From the NCBI RefSeq assembly GCF_015711605.1, contig NZ_JABTEZ010000004.1, forward strand, positions 248,001-312,000: a DNA stretch of 64,000 nt, in the 5' to 3' direction. A program made the position numbers and the translations under genes. The notes under the pieces were generated by a model. The model was not told the DNA's origin. It searched no databases and saw only the letters and a list, made by a program, of their open reading frames with translations. The stretch is from Planomonospora sp. ID67723 (GTDB lineage Bacteria > Actinomycetota > Actinomycetes > Streptosporangiales > Streptosporangiaceae). Positions 52,460 to 61,052 of the stretch are shown piece after piece. Position 1 is the stretch's first letter. Each line of letters begins with the position of its first letter.

Positions 52460-53674
52460 ATGATGGAGGACCCCACGCCTGATCTCGCTGACGCGAGCGA
52501 ACCGGGCCCGCGCCCCGAGGCCGCCCGCCAGCTGCAGACCGCCGACGGCGACGCTCCCGACGACAGCGGCCCCGACGACAGCGGCCCCGACGGCGGCGGC
52601 CCCGACGGCGGCGCTGCGGGCGAGCCGGACCCGCTCGCCGAGACCGAGGCCGAGGCCGAGGCCGCCGGGGTGTGCCGACTGGAGAGCTGTACGGCGCCGC
52701 TGCCGCCGCGGCGTGACGAGCACGGCCGGCGCGTCAGCGGCCGCCCGGCCAAGTACTGCAGCCCCGCGCACAAGGACGCCGCCGCCCGGGCCCGCCGCGA
52801 GCAGCAGGCTTCGGCCGTGGCCGAGCCGCTGACCGCCGCCCGCGCGCTCGCCGAGAGCGTGGGCCCGGCCGCCGACCGGCTCTCGGCCGTGCTGGCCGAG
52901 CTGAGCGCACAGCTGCGCCGCGCCGAGACCGGCGCGCTGGCCCGCATCGCCACCGCCGAGAGCGAAGCCGAAACCGCCCGGGACACCGCGGCCGCGGCCG
53001 AGGCCCGCGCCGAGACCGCCGAGACGCGCCGCCGCGAGGCCCTTGCCGCGGCCCGCCAGGCCAGCGAAGCCCGCGCCAAGGCCGAGCGGGCGGCCGCACG
53101 CATCCAGGCCGAGGCCGAGGCCGCCCAGCAGCGCGCCTGGAGCGAGACCGCCCGCCACGAGCGGGCCCGCGGCCAGGCCGAGGCCACCCGCGATGCCGCC
53201 CAGGCCGCGCAGCAGGCGCTCACCGCGCAGCTGACGACCCTGGAAGAGGAGGTGCAGGCGCTGCGTGTCGCCTCCCAGCTCCAGGCCGAGCAGCTGCAGG
53301 CCAGCGAGAGCGCGCTCGGGCAGGCGCGCACCGAGGCCGCCGCGCGCACCGAGCAGCTGCAGGCGCTGCGGGAACGGCTGCAGGCCACCACCGAGGAGCT
53401 GAAGCAGGCGCGCGCAGCCGCCCAGGCCGCCCGGGAGCACGACGGCCGCCAGCTCACCCAGGCCCGCGAGGAGACCACCCGCGCGCAGCTGCGCGCCGCC
53501 GAGGCCGAGACCGCCCACCAGGCGCAGGCGGCCCGGGCCGAGGAGCTACGGGCCGCCCTGGAGGCGGCCGAGACGCGCAACACCCGCCTGCAGGAGCTAC
53601 TCAGCGCCCTGGCCGCACCGCCGGACCAGCGTGAGCGGTCGCGCCCCGGCCCGGGGCCGGCCGGGGAGGAGTAG
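52460..53674 (+). CDS. Zinc-module plus long coiled-coil protein (KfrA-like layout)
   Basis: A 404-residue protein. After an acidic, Pro/Gly-rich N-terminus comes a Cys-rich module: GVCRLESCTAPLPPRRDEHG, then GRPAKYCSPAHKDAAARARR (C-x4-C...C-x2-A-H). Residues about 130-390 are an unbroken Ala/Glu/Arg coiled coil (QARTEAAARTEQLQALRERL). This layout, small DNA- or zinc-binding head plus long coiled coil, recalls plasmid KfrA proteins that assist partition, but no parA or origin is present. It is divergent from the integrase, which suggests a place on an integrative element. The same Cys module recurs at 54309, 57674 and 61150. Confidence 0.75.
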   Translation: MMEDPTPDLADASEPGPRPEAARQLQTADGDAPDDSGPDDSGPDGGGPDGGAAGEPDPLAETEAEAEAAGVCRLESCTAPLPPRRDEHGRRVSGRPAKYCSPAHKDAAARARREQQASAVAEPLTAARALAESVGPAADRLSAVLAELSAQLRRAETGALARIATAESEAETARDTAAAAEARAETAETRRREALAAARQASEARAKAERAAARIQAEAEAAQQRAWSETARHERARGQAEATRDAAQAAQQALTAQLTTLEEEVQALRVASQLQAEQLQASESALGQARTEAAARTEQLQALRERLQATTEELKQARAAAQAAREHDGRQLTQAREETTRAQLRAAEAETAHQAQAARAEELRAALEAAETRNTRLQELLSALAAPPDQRERSRPGPGPAGEE

Positions 53675-54142
53675 CCGGCCCGGGGCCGGCACGTGCCCCC
53701 ACGGCCCGGCCCGGCGCGCAGGAGCCCGCGGCCTTCAATCCCGGCCCAGTCCGCGGTTTCACTCGGTCGACCCACCACAGGGAACTCACGAACTCAGCGC
53801 CGGTTGCCTATTCGCAGCGGCAACACAGCGGTGCCCCGGGACGCGTGCACGCAGAGGCGCTCCCGGGGCTTATGCCCTCCACGGTAGCAAGCCAGATCCC
53901 AGCCCGACGCGGAGCAGCGACACCCCATGGCACCTCGTGCTGACAGATGACGGCACACAGCAGCGCGTCTGCCGTACTGACTGTCAGCAAACGACGCATC
54001 GCCAGGCCCGCCAGGGGATACGGACCGGCCCGCGTGCGGGTTCACGGTCGAAGCCCAAAGAGCAGCAAGGCTCCGCACGCTCCGGTGCAAGGGGACGCCG
54101 ATGGGCCGAACGCGTACCCCGACTTCAGTTCGCGGTGGAGCT
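53675..54142. other. Gene-poor stretch after the coiled-coil gene
   Basis: 468 bp in which no reading frame is convincing on either strand. A hairpin-like stretch (CCCCGGGACGCGTGCACGCA to CGCTCCCGGGGC, about 53830-53869) could end transcription. No repeat, tRNA or IS end recognised. Confidence 0.45.
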
Positions 54143-54280
54143 ATGACTTGCGTGAACAGCCTTCAGTCGGCCGAGGGGGGATGCCCGTCGCGGCTTTCGC
54201 TAACCGATCTCGCCGACATCTCACGGCACATCCAGGACGACTTGGCGGTAATCCGTAGGCGGCTAGGAAACCCGCTCTGA
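54143..54280 (+). CDS. Possible 45-residue protein
   Basis: A short frame from ATG 54143 with GGTGGAG just before it: SLQSAEGGCPSRLSLTDLAD, then ISRHIQDDLAVIRRRLGNPL. The second half is an amphipathic helix. It ends 8 bp before an AGGTGTCAGT repeat. Composition is protein-like, but it could also be the tail of a truncated gene. Confidence 0.33.
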   Translation: MTCVNSLQSAEGGCPSRLSLTDLADISRHIQDDLAVIRRRLGNPL

Positions 54281-54929
54281 CCTGGTCACTGACACCTCGT
54301 GCAGCTTTTTGCTGTCATCTCAGTGCAACCTTGCAGCCGAGCCGCGCCGGTACGCCGGACCCGGATGCGCCACCCGGGTGCCGCCGCCCGTCCTGGACGC
54401 CGGCGGCCGGCCCAAGGGCGGCCGCCCCGCCCTCTACTGCAGCTCCGCCTGCCGCAGTGCCGCCCACCGCCTGCGCACCGCCCGCGCCACCCCCGCCCTG
54501 GGCGAGGCGGTGACTCGCGCCCAGGCCCTGGCCGACGCGCTGCTGCAGACCGGTCGGCCCTGGCAGGCCGCACTGGAGACGCTCACCACGCAGTTGCGCG
54601 AGCTCACCGACGGCGCCGCCGGCCAGCTGGCCGCCGCCGAAGAGGCCCGCGCCGCGGCCGCAGCCACCGAGGAGCGCGCCACCACGGCCGAACGCCGCGC
54701 CGCCGACGCGCTGGCCGACCGCGACGCCGACGCCGCGCACGCGCGCGCCGAGACCGCGGTCGCCTCCGAACTCAAGGCCCTACGGGATCTGGGCGCCGAG
54801 CAGGCCGCGCGAACCGGCGCCGAGACCGCCCGGGACGCGGCCCTGGCCGCGCGCGACGCACTAGGAGCTGTTTGGGGTTCGGATCTAGGTAGGGCCCGGT
54901 GGCGGGCCGGCGGCTGGTAGAACTCGGAC

Positions 54930-55370
54930 GTGGCGCGTTTTGATGTGACGGACGCCGAGTGGGCGTTGATCGAGCCGTATCTGCCGGTGGCGGCCACCGG
55001 GCCGCTGCCGCGGCGGGTGCGTGATCAGTTCAACGGGATCCTGTGGCGTTTTCGCACCGGGTCCGGCTGGCGTGACGTCCCCGAACGCTACGGGCCCTGG
55101 TCCACGCTCTACTCCCGGTTCAACGGCTGGGTCAAGGCCGGGGTGTTCCAAGGGCTGATGGACGCGTTGATCGCTGAGGCGGCATCGCGCGGGCAGGTCG
55201 GGCTGGAACTGGTCAGCGTGGACTCCACGATCGTGCGGGCGCATCAAGAATCGGCCGGTCTGGCCGTGGCCGGGGAGACCCTGGATGCGCTGGAGCAGGC
55301 CCTGACCGAGGAAAAGGGGGCTCCGCTATCGGAGCAGCCGCCGGTGCTGCGGGTGATGCGCCTCCGGTGA
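54930..55370 (+). CDS. IS5-family transposase, first frame
   Basis: A 146-residue N-terminal transposase part: RFDVTDAEWALIEPYLPVAA, then VRDQFNGILWRFRTGSGWRD and VPERYGPWSTLYSRFNGWVK (the family's DUF4096-type head). LVSVDSTIVRAHQESAGLA follows, with the first catalytic Asp. GTG 54930 is the likely start. It overlaps the next frame by 4 bases; a fusion by frameshifting is usual for this group. Confidence 0.9.
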   Translation: MARFDVTDAEWALIEPYLPVAATGPLPRRVRDQFNGILWRFRTGSGWRDVPERYGPWSTLYSRFNGWVKAGVFQGLMDALIAEAASRGQVGLELVSVDSTIVRAHQESAGLAVAGETLDALEQALTEEKGAPLSEQPPVLRVMRLR

Positions 55371-55942
55371 CACCCGGCGCGGACACCTCGTCGGAGCAGG
55401 ATCGCGCCGCTGCGCGGCGACGCCGCAGGGCCCGGACCAAGGCCGCCGGGCTCGGCCGGTCCCGCGGCGGGCTGAGCAGCAAGGTCCATGCCGCGGTCGA
55501 CACCCGAGGGTTGCCGCTGGCCTTCGTGCTCACGCCCGGCCAGGCCGCCGACTGCCCGCAGTTCATCACCGTCATGGACAAGATCCGCGTTCCCGGTCCG
55601 GTCGGTCGGCCCCGCACCCGGCCGGGCGCCCTCGCCGCGGACAAGGCCTACTCCTCCCGTTCCAACCGTGCTTACCTGAGGAAACGCCACATCAAGGCGG
55701 TCATCCCGGAGAAGAAGGACCAGGCCGCCAATCGCAGGAGGAAGGGCAGCCGGGGCGGTCGGCCCGTCAGTCACGACACCGATCTCTACAAGGAGCGCAA
55801 CACCGTTGAACGCTGCTTCCAGAAGATCAAGACCTGGCGCGCTCTGGCGACCCGCTATGACAAGGCCCCGGAGAGCTACGAGGCTGGACTCTACCTTCGA
55901 GGTTCGATCATGTGGCTGAAGTTCCTCACCTCAACCACATGA
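55367..55942 (+). CDS. IS5-family transposase, second frame (DDE C-terminal part)
   Basis: A 191-residue catalytic half: LGRSRGGLSSKVHAAVDTRG, then LAADKAYSSRSNRAYLRKRH (second Asp) and KERNTVERCFQKIKTWRALA (catalytic Glu, in the Y-x2-R-x3-E-x6-K signature). It starts at GTG 55367 inside the first frame's end. No internal stops, so the IS may be competent. Confidence 0.9.
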   Translation: MTPGADTSSEQDRAAARRRRRARTKAAGLGRSRGGLSSKVHAAVDTRGLPLAFVLTPGQAADCPQFITVMDKIRVPGPVGRPRTRPGALAADKAYSSRSNRAYLRKRHIKAVIPEKKDQAANRRRKGSRGGRPVSHDTDLYKERNTVERCFQKIKTWRALATRYDKAPESYEAGLYLRGSIMWLKFLTSTT

Positions 55943-56379
55943 TCCGAACCTCGAACAGCTCCTAGCCGAGCAGCTCGCCGCGACCAAGGCCGCACTGGCC
56001 GAGCAGATCACCACCGCCACCCGGCTGAACGAGCAGCTGGCGGCGGCCACCGATCGCGCCGACCGCGCCGAGACCGACACCGAGCGCACCCGCACCGAGG
56101 CAGCCGAGACCCGCGAGGAACTGAAAACGGTCCGCACCGAGCTGACGACCGTCCACGCCGAGACCGAGCGGCTACAGACCGAGACCGCCCGCACCCGGGC
56201 CGCCGCATTCGAAGCCGAGCTGGCCACCGAACGCGCCGCCGCCCAGGAGCGCATCACCGAGCTACGGAGTCGGCTGGCCGAGGCGGAGGCCCGGCTGGCA
56301 GGCCTGGCCCTGCCGCCCCTGGTCGACGTCGGCGGCACGCCGGGGGTCGTGCTCGACGACGACACCGCCGTGCTCGCCG

Positions 56380-57213
56380 ATGATGGCCCCTGCTGCCAGC
56401 TCGATGACTGAAACGGAGTCGGCTCCCGAGGAGGTCGGCACTCCTGAAGAGGAGTCGGAAGATCTGCTGTACGAGGTCGACATCGCCCCGCCGGTTATCG
56501 GGGATTCTCAGATCGCTGACCTGGCGGGTCTGCCGACAGTCCAGACATCGAGCAGCAGCGTATCTTCCTTGGGGGCAACCACGACAAGCGCACAATCCGC
56601 TATGCGCCTGTCAGCTACCTGGACCACGTACGAGACCTACATCAAAGATAAGTTCGTTGACGCCCCTGAAGGGTACGGACTTATCTGTGAAGACGGAGCC
56701 GACTGGTGGTATTCCGGCGACGGCCGGGGGTCGGGGTTCAACACCGGGAAATATCGCACCCGTGCCGCAGTAAAGTTCAACTGGGATGACGGTAACACCT
56801 ATGGATACAAGGACGTAAGCTCCACCAAGCGATACAGGTACATCGGCGGCAGATACGTTTACGACTCCAGCAAGAAGGAAAGCTCGGCAAATTTCAAGGT
56901 ATACTCGCTGGCGAATTCTAAAACATTCAGCCACGTTAAGATAGACCACAAAGTAGGGAACCCTTTCTGCTCAAACACTTACATCTTCTACGTGAACTGG
57001 CAGAAGTTCTATAAGACCGGAAACCGATGGGTTTACGGGGAGCACACGAAGATGCCGCATCACGAGTTCTACATCCAAGACGTCTGGACCGACGGACAAT
57101 CGGAGACCAAGCACCACAAGAAGGTCTTCACTCATGCAGCCGTCTCGCCTTTCTGTCTGGCGACATTCGGGGTAACCCCCTGCGGAAAGAAGAATTACCA
57201 GTACGTTAAGTAG
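56380..57213 (+). CDS. Hypothetical low-GC protein, possibly 5'-truncated secreted protein
   Basis: A 277-residue protein I do not recognise. The N-terminus (MMAPAASSMTETESAPEEVG) overlaps the tail of the split coiled-coil gene and has no signal peptide; its Ala-Pro-Ala-Ala-Ser-Ser start looks like the end of one that was lost. The body is rich in Tyr, Lys and aromatic pairs: DKFVDAPEGYGLICEDGADW, then KYRTRAAVKFNWDDGNTYGY and KMPHHEFYIQDVWTDGQSET, with several Cys. This resembles secreted Gram-positive proteins. GC is markedly lower than that of its neighbours, suggesting separate transfer with the gene at 57296. Confidence 0.62.
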   Translation: MMAPAASSMTETESAPEEVGTPEEESEDLLYEVDIAPPVIGDSQIADLAGLPTVQTSSSSVSSLGATTTSAQSAMRLSATWTTYETYIKDKFVDAPEGYGLICEDGADWWYSGDGRGSGFNTGKYRTRAAVKFNWDDGNTYGYKDVSSTKRYRYIGGRYVYDSSKKESSANFKVYSLANSKTFSHVKIDHKVGNPFCSNTYIFYVNWQKFYKTGNRWVYGEHTKMPHHEFYIQDVWTDGQSETKHHKKVFTHAAVSPFCLATFGVTPCGKKNYQYVK

Positions 57214-57238
57214 CGATCTCGCCGAGCGGCGGGTTAAG

Positions 57239-57269
57239 CCAGGGGGCTCCTCGAGAGAGGGGCCCCTGG
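57239..57269. terminator. Hairpin between the two low-GC genes
   Basis: CCAGGGGGCTCCT and AGGGGCCCCTGG form a strong GC stem around CGAGAG, 25 bp after the stop at 57213 and before the ribosome site of the next gene. Confidence 0.65.
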
Positions 57270-57295
57270 TCACAGGGACATAAAGGAGAGATAGG

Positions 57296-57673
57296 TTGAA
57301 AAATTCACTCAAGGGGAAATTTGGAATCCGTCTTTTGGTTGCCATCCTGGTGGCCGGGTTCCTCTTCTCCTGTTCGCTTTTTGTCGCAGGTCTTACCGGA
57401 TGGTATATTCCCGACGGATCCCCTCGGCTTACAATGGCGGCAGTCTGGATGCTTTTCCTGTCTGCGATTCTAGGTTTGGCGGCGGTCTGCGCCTACCGTG
57501 GCATCCTCGGATGGCGCATAGCGTCCTTCTGGCTTCTGCTCGCCTTGATAATCCCTTTCGGGCAAGGGGTAATACTTACACTTAAGCCGGCGCAGACAAT
57601 CGAATGCGACAGAGAAGTCGATACGCGCAATCCTTTGGAGCTTGAAGAGCACTGCAGATTGGTTGAAAAATAA
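57296..57673 (+). CDS. Small membrane protein, low GC
   Basis: A 125-residue protein from TTG 57296, with AAAGGAG 8-9 nt upstream. It has three or four hydrophobic segments (IRLLVAILVAGFLFSCSLFV, LTMAAVWMLFLSAILGLAAV, SFWLLLALIIPFGQGVIL) and a hydrophilic tail (DTRNPLELEEHCRLVEK). It follows the low-GC secreted-type protein. Pairs of this kind include effector plus membrane immunity protein, but that is only a suggestion. No family recognised. Confidence 0.68.
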   Translation: MKNSLKGKFGIRLLVAILVAGFLFSCSLFVAGLTGWYIPDGSPRLTMAAVWMLFLSAILGLAAVCAYRGILGWRIASFWLLLALIIPFGQGVILTLKPAQTIECDREVDTRNPLELEEHCRLVEK

Positions 57674-57949
57674 AGCGCATCGCTGCGCTTGTGCAGGCTC
57701 ACATACCAGGCGGTCTCCCACACCGAGCACCGGGCCGCTGAGCGCGCAGCTCCCGGCCGGTCGATCCGCAGCAGAGCTGCCCAAGGCGGTTACTTCGGCC
57801 ATCGCCGCGGCGTAGGCCTCGCGGCCGCGCTTGACCTTACGCCACTGTCCGGCGCGGCAGGCCGACGAGCAGTACCGCCAGGAGGACCTGGACCCCTCCG
57901 AGAGAGGCCTTCCGCAGCTGGCGCACCGGCGCGGCGTGCGGCGCTCCAT
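57674..57949 (-). pseudogene. Truncated Cys-module protein
   Basis: Starts at ATG 57949: ERRTPRRCASCGRPLSEGSR, then SSWRYCSSACRAGQWRKVKR and AYAAAMAEVTALGSSAADRP. The C-x2-C...Y-C-S-x2-C module is the same as in the 52460 and 61150 proteins. Downstream the frame runs antisense into the 57296 gene, so the 3' part was replaced; the low-GC pair probably inserted here. N-terminal fragment only. Confidence 0.6.
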
Positions 57950-58066
57950 CCGAGCGTGACGGGGCAGTTGCCCCCGTCCGCCGCAGCCGGCGCCCCCGAT
58001 TCTTTCTTGCCGCCTTGGCTGTAGCGACCTCACCTCGGCCACATCACCGAGGGTGCCTCACCGCGG

Positions 58067-58108
58067 TGGCGTCATCGGGGTGGCGTCATCGGGGTGGTGT
58101 CATCGGGG
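58067..58108. repeat. Three 14-bp tandem repeats at the FG-GAP gene stop
   Basis: TGGCGTCATCGGGG occurs at 58067 and 58081, and TGGTGTCATCGGGG at 58095. The stop codon of the FG-GAP gene (58100-58102) lies in the third unit. Slippage here would change the protein's end. Confidence 0.8.
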
Positions 58109-59509
58109 CAGGGCCGAGGCGAAGCGGGCTTCGGGTTCGACGGCTCCGACGGTGTGAGGGTGGATGATCTGGGCGGCGGGGAAGGCGCCGGTGGCCGTGC
58201 CGGGCAGCACTGTCAGCATGCCGCGCCTGGTGTTCTTGCCCGGTGCGCCGACCAGCAGCTCGCCCTTGCCGTCGCCGGTGACGTCCAGGATCGCCACGGC
58301 CCCGCCGAAGCCGTCGTCGGCTGCGGACTGCTCGGGCACCGGGTCGGCGACCGGATCGGCACTGTCACCGTCTTGGCTGATGATGCGCACGCCGGCGGGC
58401 TGCGGCCCCGATTTCGAGCCGGGCACCAGGGCGACCAGGCCCGCATCGTGGTGGCCGGAGACGATGGCCGCCGGAGCACCGATGGCGATCTCGGCGGCGC
58501 CATCGCCGGTGACATCGCCCACGGTCACGGTCATCCAATCTTCAGGCAGGTCGGACAGCCACGACAGGTTCCGGGCGGTGTAGCCGGGGGCGGCCATGCC
58601 GGCGCCGTACTTGGAGCCGTAGAAGACGTTGATGGTGCCGGTGCTGGGGGTGACCATGACCACGTCGTCGTAGGTGTCGCCGTTGACGTTGCCGATGGCC
58701 AGTTTGGAGTCGCGTTGGGGGCAGGCCTGGGCGGTGGGGGCGCTCGAGCCGCAGCCGGCCGGTGAGCCCATCACGTACGGTGTGGCCGAGGGATTGCGGA
58801 TGTCGCCGATGTACCACAGGAAGTAGTCGCGGTCACCGAAAGTGGTGACGGTCACCATCTCCAGCAGGTCATCACCGTTGAGCAGGCCGGTGGCCGTCGA
58901 AAGGGGGAGAGGCTGCCGGCCGGGCAGGAGAGGGGCCTGCTCGTAGGGCCCGCCGTTGTACCAACCACCCAGGTGAGAGGTGTAGCCGCTCTTCCAGGCG
59001 GCCACGATGTCGATTTTCGGGTCGCTGTCGGCCCGGCCGGCCTTCAGCCCGCCCAGGTAGGTTCCGGTCGCGAGATCGGTGAGATGCCGGGTCGAAACGC
59101 CTTCCGGCTTCCAGGCGTGAACTCGCATGCCGCGACCGCCGGCGGAGATCAGCTCGGTGCGGCCGTCGCCGTCGAGGTCGGCCGCGCTGAAGTCGCTGCC
59201 CCAGTCGGTGCAGGGCAGCGCCCCCCGCGGGCCGACGCCGCTGAAGCACTGCGGCGTGGGCCGGAAGTTCTCATGGCCGGCGAGTCCGTTCGGGCCGCCG
59301 TAGAGCACCGTGACCAGGCCGGAGTGGGCGCTGCCTGCGGGTCCGGGATAGAACGGGCTGCCCACGGCCAGGTCGTTGTAGCCGTCGCCGTTGAAGTCGG
59401 TGTTCTTGACCGGGGCGGCGGCCTGGGCGCTGGCCGGGGCGGTGGCCGGGAGGGTCAGGGCCGCGCTCAGGGCGAGCAGCAGCGCCGCCCGGGTGGCTGT
59501 CATGTGCAT
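58100..59509 (-). CDS. Secreted FG-GAP repeat (integrin alpha-like propeller) protein
   Basis: A 469-residue exported beta-propeller. The signal peptide is RAALLLALSAALTLPATAPA, with cleavage near ASAQAAA. Repeats contain the calcium-binding pattern D-x-(D/N)-x-D-G-x-x-D: NTDFNGDGYNDLAVGSPFYP, SAADLDGDGRTELISAGGRG, LAIGNVNGDTYDDVVMVTPS, VGDVTGDGAAEIAIGAPAAI and AILDVTGDGKGELLVGAPGK. Start at ATG 59509 or 59503. Such proteins act in adhesion or as extracellular scaffolds. It is isolated from other surface genes. Confidence 0.92.
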   Translation of the reverse strand: MHMTATRAALLLALSAALTLPATAPASAQAAAPVKNTDFNGDGYNDLAVGSPFYPGPAGSAHSGLVTVLYGGPNGLAGHENFRPTPQCFSGVGPRGALPCTDWGSDFSAADLDGDGRTELISAGGRGMRVHAWKPEGVSTRHLTDLATGTYLGGLKAGRADSDPKIDIVAAWKSGYTSHLGGWYNGGPYEQAPLLPGRQPLPLSTATGLLNGDDLLEMVTVTTFGDRDYFLWYIGDIRNPSATPYVMGSPAGCGSSAPTAQACPQRDSKLAIGNVNGDTYDDVVMVTPSTGTINVFYGSKYGAGMAAPGYTARNLSWLSDLPEDWMTVTVGDVTGDGAAEIAIGAPAAIVSGHHDAGLVALVPGSKSGPQPAGVRIISQDGDSADPVADPVPEQSAADDGFGGAVAILDVTGDGKGELLVGAPGKNTRRGMLTVLPGTATGAFPAAQIIHPHTVGAVEPEARFASALPR

Positions 59510-59559
59510 GGCCGCATGATCGCGGCGGTCTCTTGTGATCGACTTGCGGCTGACCGCAG

Positions 59560-59904
59560 ATGCTGATCAGCGGCTTTGCCGACTTCGTCGGCCTGCTCGG
59601 TCGACTCGGCATGTACGCGCACGCGGCGGTGGCCGAGGCTGAGCTGGCTGCCTCCGGACTCGTTCCGGTGACCATCGTCCACGGCGAGGACCTCACCGAG
59701 CTGGACCTGGTCTACACCGAGCTGCCCGGCCTGGCGGCGCGGTGCGGCGCCGTGCACGCGATCCAGCACGCTGGTGACTACACCACCGTGTTGTTTTCCG
59801 GCGTCGATGCGGAGCGGACGCGGCTTGCCTTCATGGCCGAGCTCGCCGCAGTCGCTCCGCCGCGGTGGCGCATCACCGCCGACCGCACCCCGGATACCGG
59901 CTGA
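59560..59904 (+). CDS. Hypothetical protein
   Basis: A 114-residue protein from ATG 59560: LISGFADFVGLLGRLGMYAH, then AAVAEAELAASGLVPVTIVH and YTTVLFSGVDAERTRLAFMA. It looks like a small alpha/beta domain; no signal peptide. It is divergent from the FG-GAP gene with only 50 bp between starts. Typical host codon use supports it; function unknown. Confidence 0.58.
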   Translation: MLISGFADFVGLLGRLGMYAHAAVAEAELAASGLVPVTIVHGEDLTELDLVYTELPGLAARCGAVHAIQHAGDYTTVLFSGVDAERTRLAFMAELAAVAPPRWRITADRTPDTG

Positions 59905-59974
59905 GCGGCTCAGCCGCGGAGTACCTGCTGGTCGCCTTCAACCTCAGCTGAGCACGCTGTCGTTTGGAGCGTCG

Positions 59975-60061
59975 ACAAACGACGGCGGTCTCAAAGGATC
60001 AACGCATCACCGCTGTTCAAGATCTCAGCGTAGACCTCCGCCGGGGTGCGGTAGCCGTGGA
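59975..60061 (-). mobile_element. IS30 right-end relic
   Basis: CGGCGGTCTCAAAGGATCAA at 59983, then CGCATCACCGCTGTTCAAGA, closely matches the right 85 bp of the complete IS30 (5500-5585, inverted), including the last codons of the transposase. Everything else of that copy is gone. The sequence beyond 60061 is unrelated. Confidence 0.85.
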
Positions 60062-60124
60062 GCTACCGCTCCGGAACCGCTGGTACGCCGCCAGTCGTTC
60101 CTCCATCGTGGATTCCGTGGCGAA

Positions 60125-60375
60125 GCCAGACGAAGCGGTCCCCGCCCCACCCGAAAAGATCCCCACCACGCCCCCTCCCGTGAAGGGCTGCGCCTGGCCC
60201 GCATCGGGCCCGTACTCGCCCTCGCCCTGGCTGGGACGGTCCTGCTCAGCACCGGCCTGTTCATCGGCGCGCTGTGGCTACTCGGCTTCCCGGTCCTGAC
60301 TCCAGTCGGCCCGAAGGGCATCTCCCTGGCCCGGCTGTTCGATCTGCTGAAGCTGTCCTTCGCCGTTGTCGCCGG
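60125..60375 (+). pseudogene. N-terminal fragment of a membrane protein, cut by IS5 relic
   Basis: It reads GLRLARIGPVLALALAGTVL, then STGLFIGALWLLGFPVLTPV and SLARLFDLLKLSFAVVAG, where the IS5 relic starts. Two hydrophobic segments and the L-F-D-L-L-K-x-x-F-A-V-V-A-G end match the N-terminus of actinomycete membrane proteins that continue into a longer (often pentapeptide-type) domain. No start codon is certain. Confidence 0.55.
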
Positions 60376-60570
60376 CCAGGACCCGTAGCAGTCGGGCACG
60401 TCGCGCCAGGGGGCGCCGACCCGGACTCGCCAGCGGATCCCGTCGATCAACTGCCGCTTGCTGAACAGCGACGGTCGCCCTGAGCGCTTCGGCGCAGGCA
60501 GCAGCGGTTCCAGTACCGCCCGCTGTGCATCGGTCAGGTCGAACCGCCTCGTCACCGCTAAGGTGGCCAC
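60376..60570 (-). mobile_element. IS5-family transposase N-terminal relic
   Basis: Starts at ATG 60570: RFDLTDAQRAVLEPLLPAPK, then RQLIDGIRWRVRVGAPWRDV and PDCYGSW, where homology stops. It is a different lineage from the IS at 54865. Only about 65 residues remain. Confidence 0.85.
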
Positions 60571-60800
60571 GAGGTCTCCGGTATTCAGGTTCTTCTTGGT
60601 CGGAAATCATCCACCAGAGACCTCGCCGTTATCGATCAACGACCTGCCGCGATCTCCTCAGTCCGTCGCCGCCGACTTCGATGCGCGTCCTACGGTCGGC
60701 CGACGCCTCGCGTGATCGTGGTGGATCTGTGTTGTCCGGGCACCCACCGCCACGCTGCTCGGCGCCTGGTGGGTACCCCGGGCGCGGAATTGTCGCGGGA

Positions 60801-61052
60801 TCATTCGGCGGCGGACATCGCCTTCTTGTGTCGGGTGTCCAGGACCGCGATCACCGCGAGCGCGATGGCTGCCGCCGCGACGGCGACGACGTAGCACCAC
60901 GGGGCGGGCAGGTAGTTAGCCGCCACCAGTGGGTTCGGGCCCTTATCGGTGAACACGCGGAAGATGATCGCCATCGGCCCCTCCCAGACCCCCGCGATGA
61001 GCGTGACAAGCATTGCCAGCCGATACCAGCCTTCGTCCACAATCACTCCCAT
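60801..61052 (-). CDS. Small membrane protein
   Basis: An 83-residue protein from ATG 61052 with two transmembrane segments (LAMLVTLIAGVWEGPMAIIF, YVVAVAAAAIALAVIAVLDT) and a basic tail (RHKKAMSAAE). A small inverted repeat, GATACG-AA-CGTATC, lies at 61056-61069 just upstream and could be an operator for this gene or for the divergent TetR gene at 61150. Function unknown. Confidence 0.62.
   Translation of the reverse strand: MGVIVDEGWYRLAMLVTLIAGVWEGPMAIIFRVFTDKGPNPLVAANYLPAPWCYVVAVAAAAIALAVIAVLDTRHKKAMSAAE

Larger units (their letters stand above)
54865..55961 (+). mobile_element. IS5-family (IS427-type) insertion sequence
   Basis: A 1,097-bp element with inverted ends GAGCTGTTTGGGGTTCGGAT (54865) and, inverted, GAGCTGTTCGAGGTTCGGAT (to 55961), 18 of 20 identical. 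It is flanked by CTAG on both sides (54861-54864, 55962-55965), the usual target duplication of this group. It carries two overlapping transposase frames. Clean target duplication and intact ends mean a fairly recent insertion. Confidence 0.93.
54309..56411 (+). pseudogene. Second zinc-module/coiled-coil protein, split by an IS5-family element
   Basis: The left part (54309-54864) has GCATRVPPPVLDAGGRPKGG, then RPALYCSSACRSAAHRLRTA and the start of a coiled coil (AAEEARAAAAATEERATTAE). The right part (55962-56411) continues EQLAATKAALAEQITTATRL and ends VLADDGPCCQLDD. Removing the IS and one CTAG joins them in frame (ARDALAEQLAATK). The first Cys pair of the module and the true start are missing or altered, so the 5' end may also be damaged. 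It is a paralogue of the 52460 gene. Confidence 0.82.

Noticed and set aside
52460-56411. Plasmid partition or replication locus
   Set aside because: The coiled-coil layout resembles KfrA, but no ParA, replication protein or iteron array is visible.
58067-58108. CRISPR-like repeats
   Set aside because: Units of 14 bp are directly adjacent with no spacers.
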